Positions 5,726 through 12,068 of a stretch of DNA of 13,636 bases are shown here, piece by piece (within the stretch, counting starts at the first letter, position 1; every line of letters starts with the position of its first letter). Made by a program: the position numbers and the translations under genes. Source of the DNA: an uncultured Candidatus Melainabacteria bacterium (GTDB lineage Bacteria; Cyanobacteriota; Vampirovibrionia; Gastranaerophilales; Gastranaerophilaceae); assembly GCA_934747335.1 (NCBI GenBank), contig CAKVGS010000044.1, forward strand, positions 1 through 13,636. The letters run 5' to 3'. Under the pieces are notes generated by a model, which was not told the DNA's origin, searched no databases, and saw nothing but the letters and a program-made list of their open reading frames with translations.

Positions 5726-6727
5726 ATGGAATTAAAAATTAAAACTGTTAATACAATGACCAGCTCTGATGGTTCACAATATGGTAAATTTACTATTGAA
5801 CCGTTAGAAAGAGGCTTTGGAACAACAATCGGTAACGCTTTAAGACGTGTATTGATTTCTAGCCTTGAAGGTACAGCAGTAACTTCTTGCAGAATAGAAG
5901 GTATCACTCACGAATACACTGCAATTCCTGGTGTATTAGAAGATGTTATTGATGTTATGTTAAACCTAAAAGGTTTGGCTATTAAAACAGATTCAAAAGA
6001 ACCTCAACAGTTGAGAATTGATATTGACAAACCAGGACCGGTTTTGGCAAGTGATATCCAATTACCTGCCGGAGTAAAGGTTGTAAACCCTGACTGGTTA
6101 ATTTGTACAATCGCTGAAGGTGGTTCATTCCACGCTGACGTAGTTGTAGAATCTGGTAAAGGTTATGTAGCAAACGATGTTCCTAGAAGCCCAAAAGCTG
6201 GTGCATCAATTGATATGTTACCTATTGATGCAACATTCATGCCAATCAAGAGAGTTAGCTACGAAGTAGAAAACACTCGTGTAGGCGATAGCATCGACTT
6301 TGACAAGTTGACTTTAGAAATTTGGTCAAACGGTACTTTGGATGTAACAACTGCGTTGACTCAAGCTGCTGATTTGTTGATTGATCATTTCGTACAAATC
6401 GCTGCTATCACAGGTAAATCAACTCATAAAGAGATTGAAGAAAAAGTTGTTGCAGAAGAAGAAGCTCAAGAAGAAGCAGCTGAAGAACCATCAATTACAA
6501 TTGATGAATTGGAATTGTCAGTTCGTGCTTACAACTGCTTAAAAAGAGCAAGCATCAATTCAATGTCTGAATTGTTAAAGAAATCAGAACATGATTTGTT
6601 AAATATTAAAAACTTCGGTAAAAAATCTTCTGATGAAGTAATCGAAAGATTACACCACTTCGGTTTAGACCTAGCTCCAAACCCTGAAATGGATGAAGAA
6701 GGTATGGTTATCGAATCTGCTGAATAA
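5726..6727 (+). CDS. rpoA: DNA-directed RNA polymerase alpha subunit
   Basis: This gives a 333-residue alpha subunit. The ATG at 5726 is preferred over one at 5687 inside rpsD because GGAG (5714-5717) fits it and the N-terminus MELKIKTVNT is standard. The N-terminal dimerisation and assembly domain contains IEPLERGFGTTIGNALRR (about 24-41). An acidic linker rich in E and A lies near 235-252. The C-terminal domain (about 257-322) retains the DNA- and activator-contacting residues R267 and N270 in VRAYNCLK, and the NFGKKS helix-hairpin-helix segment at 296-301. It therefore appears able to bind UP elements and regulators. It lies 19 bases after rpsD, and the conserved rpoA-rplQ neighbour follows after a repeat-filled gap. 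Confidence 0.98.
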   Translation: MELKIKTVNTMTSSDGSQYGKFTIEPLERGFGTTIGNALRRVLISSLEGTAVTSCRIEGITHEYTAIPGVLEDVIDVMLNLKGLAIKTDSKEPQQLRIDIDKPGPVLASDIQLPAGVKVVNPDWLICTIAEGGSFHADVVVESGKGYVANDVPRSPKAGASIDMLPIDATFMPIKRVSYEVENTRVGDSIDFDKLTLEIWSNGTLDVTTALTQAADLLIDHFVQIAAITGKSTHKEIEEKVVAEEEAQEEAAEEPSITIDELELSVRAYNCLKRASINSMSELLKKSEHDLLNIKNFGKKSSDEVIERLHHFGLDLAPNPEMDEEGMVIESAE

Positions 6728-6733
6728 GCAGAT

Positions 6734-6862
6734 GAAGGGAATAAGGTAATAGGGCAATAAGGGAATAAGAGATTTATTTCGCTGACGCTCATATTACCAA
6801 GGTAATGCATAAGTAATAAAATAGAATTTTATAACCACTTATTCCCCTATTACCTTATTCCC
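6734..6862. repeat. Intergenic palindromic repeat, type B copy 2 (rpoA-rplQ)
   Basis: This starts 6 bases after the rpoA stop. The arms 6737-6761 and 6838-6862 are inverse complements at 24 of 25 positions. It is a second copy of the element at 4890-5024, with a nearly identical left arm and a similar centre. The loop is less conserved than the arms. It fills most of a 183-base gap. A TATAAT at 6891-6896 lies beyond it, but its spacing to rplQ makes it an unlikely promoter. Confidence 0.85.
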
Positions 6863-6910
6863 ATATATCTTAAAAAAAGAAACAGTAAATTATAATAAAG
6901 GAAAAGCAAA

Positions 6911-7339
6911 ATGAGACACCAAACAAAAAAACATACGCTTGGTAAAGCACAAGACCAAAGAAAGGCTTTGTTGCGTTCATTAGCTACCGAACTTTTTGTT
7001 CACGGTGAAATTAAAACAACTATGGCTAGAGCTAAAGCTTTACAACCATACGCTGAAAACGTTATCACAATGGCAAAAAAAGGTGACTTGAACTCAAGAA
7101 GATTGGCTGGAAGATATATCTTCGATAAAGAAATCGGTCAATTAATTGATACAACAACAGGCGAAATCTTTGATGCACCTCAAGAAGGTAAGAAATTAGC
7201 AAAACAAACCGTACTTAGAAAATTATTTAGCGTTATTGGCGTTAAATATTCTTCAAGACAAGGCGGATATACAAGAATTTTCAGATTGCCACCTCGTAGA
7301 GGCGACGCTTCTGAAATGGCATTAATCCAATTGGTATAG
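6911..7339 (+). CDS. rplQ: 50S ribosomal protein L17
   Basis: This is a 142-residue L17, which lies near the exit-tunnel side of the 50S subunit. The N-terminus MRHQTKKHTLGKAQDQRKAL and the RSLATELFVHGEIKTTMARA segment are typical. The C-terminal GGYTRIFRLPPRRGDASEMA is the usual end motif. It is longer than the common 115-130 residues because of an insertion around 80-95 (KEIGQLIDTTTGEIFDAPQ). Similar mid-protein extensions occur in L17 of some phyla, so I read this as lineage variation rather than damage. The Shine-Dalgarno is AAAGGAAAAG. truA starts 3 bases after the stop, which suggests translational coupling. Confidence 0.97.
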   Translation: MRHQTKKHTLGKAQDQRKALLRSLATELFVHGEIKTTMARAKALQPYAENVITMAKKGDLNSRRLAGRYIFDKEIGQLIDTTTGEIFDAPQEGKKLAKQTVLRKLFSVIGVKYSSRQGGYTRIFRLPPRRGDASEMALIQLV

Positions 7340-7342
7340 TTA

Positions 7343-8110
7343 ATGCGATACGCTCTAGAGGTTCAGTATGTAGGCAAAAACTATGCCGGAAGTCAAATTC
7401 AATTTGAAAATGGCGAAGAAATAGAGACTCCTACAATACAAGGTGAATTGGAAAGAGCATTAAGAACATTGATAAAAACTGACGGATGTCAGAAAAATAG
7501 ACCGATTAAAACAATCTTCTCCGGAAGAACTGATAAAGGTGTTAATTCATTAGGACAGGTCGTTCATTTTGATACTGATAGAACGATTGTTGCTTCAAAG
7601 TTTATCTATCAGATGAACGAAATCCTCCCTGATGATATATCAGTTGATAACTTGAGAATTGTTCCTGATTCGTTTCATGCTCAAAAGTCTGCAAAGGCGA
7701 GATATTACAGATACGAACTTATCAACAGACGCTATAAACAAGCGTTTGACGGTGATATCTTAAGAGTAAAATACGAGTTGGATGTAGAGCGAATGCAAGA
7801 CGCTTTGAACTTCCTTTTAGGTGAACATGATTTTTCAAGTTTTAAAAGTTCTGGAACGCTTAACCCAAGCAAAGTTTGTTTTATAACTAGAGCCGAAGTT
7901 GAAAAACTGGGCGATAGAGTTTTTATTCATTTAGAAGGAAATCGTTTTCTTTATAATATGGTAAGAACAATAGTCGGTACTCTTCTTGAAATAGAAGGGC
8001 ATAAATTGCCAACAGAACACATGAAAAAAGTTCTTGAGGCGCGTGACCGTCGTAAGGCGGGGCAAACGGTTAGTCCATTCGGATTAACATTAATGAAAGT
8101 AAGTTACTAA
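7343..8110 (+). CDS. truA: tRNA pseudouridine(38-40) synthase TruA
   Basis: This 255-residue enzyme isomerises uridines 38, 39 and 40 in the anticodon arm of tRNAs. The catalytic aspartate is D64 in FSGRTDKGV (59-67). Other family segments are ARYYRYELINRRY, NRFLYNMVRTIVGTLLE, and the end AGQTVSPFGLTLMKVSY. An oddity is the first motif, YAGSQIQ (14-20), where most TruA proteins have a GWQ tryptophan. All other core motifs are intact. There is no clear Shine-Dalgarno, and the ATG lies 3 bases after the rplQ stop, so translation is probably coupled. The order rplQ-truA-rplM-rpsI matches cyanobacteria, without the ECF transporter genes found here in Firmicutes. Confidence 0.96.
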   Translation: MRYALEVQYVGKNYAGSQIQFENGEEIETPTIQGELERALRTLIKTDGCQKNRPIKTIFSGRTDKGVNSLGQVVHFDTDRTIVASKFIYQMNEILPDDISVDNLRIVPDSFHAQKSAKARYYRYELINRRYKQAFDGDILRVKYELDVERMQDALNFLLGEHDFSSFKSSGTLNPSKVCFITRAEVEKLGDRVFIHLEGNRFLYNMVRTIVGTLLEIEGHKLPTEHMKKVLEARDRRKAGQTVSPFGLTLMKVSY

Positions 8111-8135
8111 AAATTAATGATAGAAGGAATAAAGC

Positions 8136-8573
8136 ATGAAAACATATTCAGCAAAACCTCTTGAAGTTGAAAGAAAATGGTATGTAATCGACGCTGAAGG
8201 CGAAGTTCTTGGTCGTTTAGCAGTTCGTATTGCAAACATTTTAAGAGGCAAAAATAAACCTGAATATACACCAAACGTTGATACAGGCGATTTCGTTGTA
8301 GTTATCAATGCTGAAAAGGTTGTAGTTTCAGGAAATAAAGAAACAGATAAGATTTACTACCACCACACAGGTTTCCCTGGTGGATTAAAAGCTGCATCAG
8401 TTAAAGAAGTTCGTGAAAAAGACGCAACTAAATTGATTGAAAAAGCTGTTAAAGGTATGTTACAACACAACACATTGGGCGATCAACAATTTACTAAGTT
8501 GAAAGTTTATTGTGGTTCTGAACACCCACATGCTGCTCAAAAACCAATCGTGTTAGAAAAGGAGGCTAAATAA
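8136..8573 (+). CDS. rplM: 50S ribosomal protein L13
   Basis: This is a 145-residue L13, an early 23S rRNA-binding assembly protein. It begins MKTYSAKPLEVERKWYVIDA and carries the family segments GEVLGRLAVRIANILRGKNK and NVDTGDFVVVINAEKV. It also has the YYHHTGFPGGLK segment and the GMLQHNTLGDQQFTKLKVY region. AAGGA (8124-8128) precedes the ATG. It follows truA by 25 bases, and its stop overlaps the rpsI start by one base (TAATG). The rpsI ribosome site lies inside its last codons. Confidence 0.98.
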   Translation: MKTYSAKPLEVERKWYVIDAEGEVLGRLAVRIANILRGKNKPEYTPNVDTGDFVVVINAEKVVVSGNKETDKIYYHHTGFPGGLKAASVKEVREKDATKLIEKAVKGMLQHNTLGDQQFTKLKVYCGSEHPHAAQKPIVLEKEAK

Positions 8574-8971
8574 TGGCTGAATCTAAAGAAATTATGGCTA
8601 CTGGCCGCAGAAAATGTGCGATTGCTGTTGTAAAACTTGTTAAAGGTAAAGGCAGAATTTTCGTAAATGGTAAAACTTTAGGCGCTTATATCGGCAATAT
8701 GCCTGCTGTTGAAATGATGATTTACAGACCATTAGTTTTAACAGAAAACCAAGATAAATACGATGTAAGAGTTAAAGCTGTTGGTGGCGGTATTGTTGCT
8801 CAATCAGCTGCAATCAGGCATGGTATTTCAAGAGCATTACTTAAAGTTAATGAAGAATACAAAAACGTATTGCGTTCCGAAGGTTTGTTAACAAGAGATG
8901 CTCGTGTTAAAGAACGTAAGAAATATGGTAGAAAAAGAGCTCGTAAGAGATTCCAATTCTCTAAGAGATAA
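8573..8971 (+). CDS. rpsI: 30S ribosomal protein S9
   Basis: This is a 132-residue S9, whose C-terminal tail reaches the P-site tRNA in the 30S head. The typical start is ATGRRKCAIAVVKLVKGKG, followed by IFVNGK, a VGGGIVAQSAAIRHGISRAL segment, and the basic tail ending RKRFQFSKR, including the universally conserved terminal SKR. AAAAGGAGG within the end of rplM gives the strongest Shine-Dalgarno of the operon, and the two genes overlap by one base. It is the last gene before a strong intrinsic terminator. rpmE, which follows in many cyanobacteria, is not here. Confidence 0.98.
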   Translation: MAESKEIMATGRRKCAIAVVKLVKGKGRIFVNGKTLGAYIGNMPAVEMMIYRPLVLTENQDKYDVRVKAVGGGIVAQSAAIRHGISRALLKVNEEYKNVLRSEGLLTRDARVKERKKYGRKRARKRFQFSKR

Positions 8972-9005
8972 TTTTTCAACATTAATAAATACGAAGGATA
9001 TTATG

Positions 9006-9046
9006 AACAAGGTCGAAATTCAACAGAATTTCGACCCTGTTTTTTG
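9006..9046 (+). terminator. Intrinsic terminator of the ribosomal operon
   Basis: GGTCGAAATT (9011-9020), a 6-base loop and AATTTCGACC (9027-9036) form a perfect 10-bp stem. It is extended by ACA/TGT pairing after one mismatch and followed by a TTTTTT run. It lies about 35 bases after the rpsI stop. Confidence 0.9.
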
Positions 9047-9063
9047 TATACGCGGGAATTTAT

Positions 9064-9203
9064 GAAGGTGGGAACCGCTTCCGCTTTTCCCACCTTCTTA
9101 ATTTAATCGCCTTCGCAATGACGTAGCGTGAGACTATCAGTTGGGCGTCATTGTGAGGTGTGATTAGTTGTAGGTCGTGTTCAACTTTTTCATTGAACAC
9201 GAC
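9064..9203. repeat. Three consecutive hairpins or repeats after the terminator
   Basis: First, GAAGGTGGGAA (9064-9074) with TTCCCACCTTC (9087-9097) is an 11-bp perfect stem with a 12-base loop. Second, 9104-9123 with 9146-9166 is an imperfect palindrome whose left arm is a perfect inverted copy of 2958-2977. Third, GTCGTGTTCAA (9174-9184) with TTGAACACGAC (9193-9203) is an 11-bp perfect stem. No T-run follows the third, so these look like dispersed palindromic repeats rather than extra terminators. Confidence 0.7.
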
Positions 9204-9232
9204 ATAAATTCTGAGAGATAATAATAGAAAAG

Positions 9233-9261
9233 TTTAATTCTGTTTAAATTTGTTTTATAAT
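9233..9261 (+). promoter_or_regulatory. Promoter positioned for a leaderless mRNA
   Basis: TTTAAT (9233-9238), a 17-base spacer and a perfect TATAAT (9256-9261) place the transcription start at about 9268, the A of the ATG of the phosphopantetheinyl transferase gene. No Shine-Dalgarno is present between the -10 and the ATG. Confidence 0.5.
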
Positions 9262-9267
9262 TGCGCT

Positions 9268-9792
9268 ATGGATATTTTTGTAATTGAGATAGTTGATGCA
9301 GATAATGTGCATAAGGAATTATTGAAAGAGTTTCAGAAGAAAGAAATTTCTAATCCTAAAAAATGGAATGAACACTGTCTTTCTTATTTGATGGTTGATA
9401 GAATTCTTAGAGATTTTTATCAGATTGAAAACAGAGAAATTGTTTTTAACGGTAATAAACCATTTTTAAAGTCTAGAGAAAAGTTTTTTAGCATAAGTCA
9501 TAGTAATGATTATATCGCGTTAGCGTTTTCTGATTATGATTGCGGAGTTGATATAGAAAAAATTAAACTTAGGGAATTTGAAAGTATATCAAAACGCATG
9601 GGATTTAAATGTGAAACACTGGAAGATTTTTATAACGAATGGACAAAATATGAAGCAGAGTATAAACTTGGAAAGCCTGCGCAAAAATTCAAAAAATTTA
9701 GGTTGGAAGATTATGTACTAACGGCTTCCAGTGTAAATGTTCAAGAAGAGTTTGAAATTTATATTCAAAGCGGAGAAGTTTTTCCTAACTAA
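9268..9792 (+). CDS. 4'-phosphopantetheinyl transferase, Sfp/AcpT-like
   Basis: This 174-residue enzyme should transfer the 4'-phosphopantetheine arm of CoA to a serine of acyl or peptidyl carrier proteins. The superfamily signature is complete: FSISHSNDYIALAF (74-87), GVDIEKI with Mg-binding D95 and E97, and WTKYEAEYKLGK with W125, E129 and K133. It is longer than AcpS (about 120 residues) and shorter than Sfp (about 224), fitting compact Sfp-type enzymes. The ATG at 9268 is preferred to an upstream TTG (9250), which would read through the -10 box. It stands alone, with no carrier protein or biosynthetic cluster in the window, so it may serve fatty-acid synthesis. No terminator is obvious before the repeat island downstream. 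Confidence 0.9.
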   Translation: MDIFVIEIVDADNVHKELLKEFQKKEISNPKKWNEHCLSYLMVDRILRDFYQIENREIVFNGNKPFLKSREKFFSISHSNDYIALAFSDYDCGVDIEKIKLREFESISKRMGFKCETLEDFYNEWTKYEAEYKLGKPAQKFKKFRLEDYVLTASSVNVQEEFEIYIQSGEVFPN

Positions 9793-9853
9793 GATGGTTG
9801 ATTTTAAAGAGTTTGGGGTGAAGTTTGTTTAATTTCTGCCGATAGAAATATTA

Positions 9854-10103
9854 ATAATACCCTCTCCTGCCTTCGGCACCCTCCCCCAAGGGAGGGAGTG
9901 GATTGCGTCAGTTGAGCGTCTTTAGTTCCCTCCCCTCGGGGAGCGGATTTTCGGAAGGGCGATGTCGAGCGTAAGCGAGCAAGCCCGTAAGAGCAAATAA
10001 CATGGAAATAACTACTAAAATCCGTTAGGATTTGTTGTTATTGGAATGTTATGCTCGCCCGAATAATCCAAGACAGGGTGCCGAAGGCGGGAGAGGGTGT
10101 TAT
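9854..10103. repeat. 250-bp palindromic repeat island
   Basis: The outer arms 9859-9882 and 10075-10098 are inverse complements at 23 of 24 positions, extendable by a few bases each side. Nested hairpins are CCCTCCC-ccaa-GGGAGGG (9879-9896), CTCCC-CTCG-GGGAG (9930-9943), and a long imperfect palindrome at about 9999-10051 centred on AAATCC-gtta-GGATTT (10018-10033). A GAGCGTAAGCGAGC core (9967-9980) resembles that of the type A repeats. I see no supported gene between 9793 and 10141. Confidence 0.75.
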
Positions 10104-10141
10104 AAAAACTAAACCAACACTCAACCAAAAGCGAGGTACTC

Positions 10142-10309
10142 ATGGCAAGAATTATCGACTCAGGCGAACGTCGAATTATTAAAATGTCAGTGGACGACAT
10201 TATTTCTGTGGTACAGGATTATCAAAGGATTGTACCACGCTTTTCAACGGCAGAAGAAGTTCGGAATTATCTAAGCGACACAGTGGTCTATATTCCCGAA
10301 GATGTTTAG
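10142..10309 (+). CDS. Small hypothetical protein (55 aa)
   Basis: This is a short frame starting MARIIDSGERRIIKMSVDD and ending VVYIPEDV, with an AGG-type ribosome site (GAGG, 10133-10136) at good spacing. The composition is that of a real soluble protein: mixed charged and hydrophobic residues in a helix-like periodicity, few low-complexity runs and no membrane segment. I do not recognise it. It lies just beyond the palindromic island and overlaps the TPR gene's stop tail to tail by 4 bases (10306-10309). An 8-bp inverted repeat, GTGGTACA (10208-10215) with TGTACCAC (10231-10238), sits inside it and may be chance. A short DNA-binding or regulatory protein is conceivable, but no motif proves it. 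Confidence 0.6.
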   Translation: MARIIDSGERRIIKMSVDDIISVVQDYQRIVPRFSTAEEVRNYLSDTVVYIPEDV

Positions 10310-11967
10310 TAATAATCGGAAGTAGACATGTCATTGAGAGCATTTTTAGCTTCTTCAAAAGAAGGGTCTTGCTCAAGAATTTCCATATAGAGTTCTTTAG
10401 CCTTATCTTTATTATTATTTTCGTAAAGCAAAGCCAAATTGTACTTAGCCTCGATTAAATCGGGGCTGTACATAATGGCTTGTTTGAAAGCATCTTCAGC
10501 TTTTTTCATATCATGCTGAGATGCGTACATTAAACCTACTCTGTACAAACCTTCAGGATGTTTATCATCAAAATTTAATAAATCCGTAAGCGCTTTCTTT
10601 TCTTCAAAGAAGTTACCCAATTGGTGATGAGCTTCTGATAGCAAAAGAAGGTATTTTGCTTTGAATTGGTTTTGTTTATCATATTCTAAAGCTTTATTTA
10701 TGGCTTCAACACATCCTGTGTAGTTTTTTTGGCTATAATTATTTTTTGCAATATTGAAATAAATTTCAGGATTTAGCGTGTTATATTGTGCTGCGTTTCG
10801 TAATTTTTCATACGATTCATCATATTTTTCTTGTTCAGCCAAGGTAATAGCCCAATCAACATACAAGTCGCATAATAACAGATTAACGGTTTTGGCTTCT
10901 CTTGGAGTAGCTTTATCAAGAAGCAATAAATATTTTTCCAAAGCTTTTGCGTAATTTTTTGTCTGGATATACGCATCTGCTAATTCTAACGTTACATTAA
11001 AACCATTTTGTGACATCATCGCCAAATCTTCTAAGATAACGATTCCATCTTCCATTTTATTTAGCTTAATGTTATATGTAGCAATATTATTTCTTACTTT
11101 AAATTTATCAGAACCTTGAATATCTAAGAGTTTTTCCGAATATTCAATCGCTTTGTCATACTCTTCGGTTTCAACGCTCAAAGCTACCAAAGTTTCGTAT
11201 ATCCAAAGCAAGTTTTTTGCATCTGTAACAAAAGTGAGCATATACAACAAGGTTTCTTTTGCCACAGGGTAGTTTTTGATTTTGATATAAAGTTCAGTCA
11301 ATTTTCTATTTGTGTTTATATCATTCGGATAAATCCCCAAACGGGTTTTATAAGCTTCAAACGCAGCAGGATAATCATGAACTTGTTCATTTAATTCAGC
11401 AAGAATTGATTGAACATCTGCAATGTCTTCATCCAATTCCATTAAATCGGATAAAACTTCATAAGCACCGATTGCAGAAAATAATTGGTCAGATTCTCTA
11501 TAAAGTTCTGCCAAGGTTTTAACTATCGTTTTGTCGGTTTTGTTAGCTTCAAAAACTGCTTCATATTCTGTAATAGCTTTTTGAATCATGTGCTTTTTGT
11601 TATAGCAATTTGCTAAAACTCTTCTTGTTTCAATACTGTTGGATTTTTTCTTAAGTATTATAGAACATTGCTTTATAGCTTGGTTGTATTTCCCGTCCTC
11701 ATAATAAGCTTTTGCAAGATAAATTCTTACTTCTATATGTCCGGGAACTCTATCTAAATACTTTGTTGCAAGAAGTTGAGCAAGAGCATATTCCTTTTTG
11801 TCATAAAGAACTTCTACTTGGTCCAAAATGTTTTTGGTTGAAAGTTGGAGGTCGTCTCCTTTTTGAGAACCGCCACCTTGAAATAAAATTATCGAATACA
11901 AAATATAAATTGCTGCAACTGCAACAATAAACGCAACTACGATAATAATTATATTTGTATCTGCCAT
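10306..11967 (-). CDS. Membrane-anchored TPR-repeat protein
   Basis: This is a 553-residue protein with one N-terminal transmembrane helix (about residues 5-29, starting IIIIVVAFIVAVAAIYIL). A short GGGS-containing linker follows, then tetratricopeptide repeats from about residue 48 to the end. Repeat signatures are clear near the C-terminus, for example EIYFNIAKNNYSQKNYTG, GLYRVGLMYASQHDMKKAED and AKYNLALLYENN, with ILEQDP-like repeat ends. TPR superhelices bind partner peptides, so it is probably a membrane scaffold. Whether the repeats face cytoplasm or outside is unclear from the flanking charges. It is divergent from a small exported protein and close to a PilP-like gene, so a role in an envelope or pilus machine is an inference only. 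The ribosome site is weak (GAGAG). It probably has its own promoter at 11997-12024. Confidence 0.88.
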   Translation of the reverse strand: MADTNIIIIVVAFIVAVAAIYILYSIILFQGGGSQKGDDLQLSTKNILDQVEVLYDKKEYALAQLLATKYLDRVPGHIEVRIYLAKAYYEDGKYNQAIKQCSIILKKKSNSIETRRVLANCYNKKHMIQKAITEYEAVFEANKTDKTIVKTLAELYRESDQLFSAIGAYEVLSDLMELDEDIADVQSILAELNEQVHDYPAAFEAYKTRLGIYPNDINTNRKLTELYIKIKNYPVAKETLLYMLTFVTDAKNLLWIYETLVALSVETEEYDKAIEYSEKLLDIQGSDKFKVRNNIATYNIKLNKMEDGIVILEDLAMMSQNGFNVTLELADAYIQTKNYAKALEKYLLLLDKATPREAKTVNLLLCDLYVDWAITLAEQEKYDESYEKLRNAAQYNTLNPEIYFNIAKNNYSQKNYTGCVEAINKALEYDKQNQFKAKYLLLLSEAHHQLGNFFEEKKALTDLLNFDDKHPEGLYRVGLMYASQHDMKKAEDAFKQAIMYSPDLIEAKYNLALLYENNNKDKAKELYMEILEQDPSFEEAKNALNDMSTSDYY

Positions 11968-11996
11968 TCTACTCTCTTCTTTAAAACTCTAATATC

Positions 11997-12024
11997 ATTA
12001 TACATGATAGTTAAGAAAAGTAAA
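11997..12024 (-). promoter_or_regulatory. Promoter of the TPR gene
   Basis: On the minus strand, TTTACT (12019-12024), a 16-base spacer and a perfect TATAAT (11997-12002) predict a start near 11990, about 23 bases before the ATG. The -35 lies in the left arm of the inverted repeat 12019-12044. Confidence 0.55.
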
Positions 12025-12044
12025 AGTTTTTGTTTACTTTTACT
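12019..12044. promoter_or_regulatory. Perfect inverted repeat in the divergent promoter (candidate operator)
   Basis: AGTAAAAGT (12019-12027) and ACTTTTACT (12036-12044) are perfect 9-bp inverse complements with an 8-base spacer. Each arm contains TTTACT, on opposite strands. On the minus strand it is the -35 of the TPR gene. On the plus strand it stands 17 bases from TATAAG (12062-12067). A dimeric regulator could occlude both promoters, or the symmetry may simply reflect back-to-back -35 boxes. Confidence 0.45.
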
Positions 12045-12068
12045 CATTTTTCGTTAAATAATATAAGT

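Noticed and set aside
6891..6896. TATAAT box just before rplQ as an internal promoter
   Set aside because: No acceptable -35 at 16-18 bases, and the predicted start would fall inside the rplQ ribosome site.
9250..9267. TTG start for the phosphopantetheinyl transferase
   Set aside because: It would code through the -10 box; the ATG at 9268 gives a normal N-terminus.
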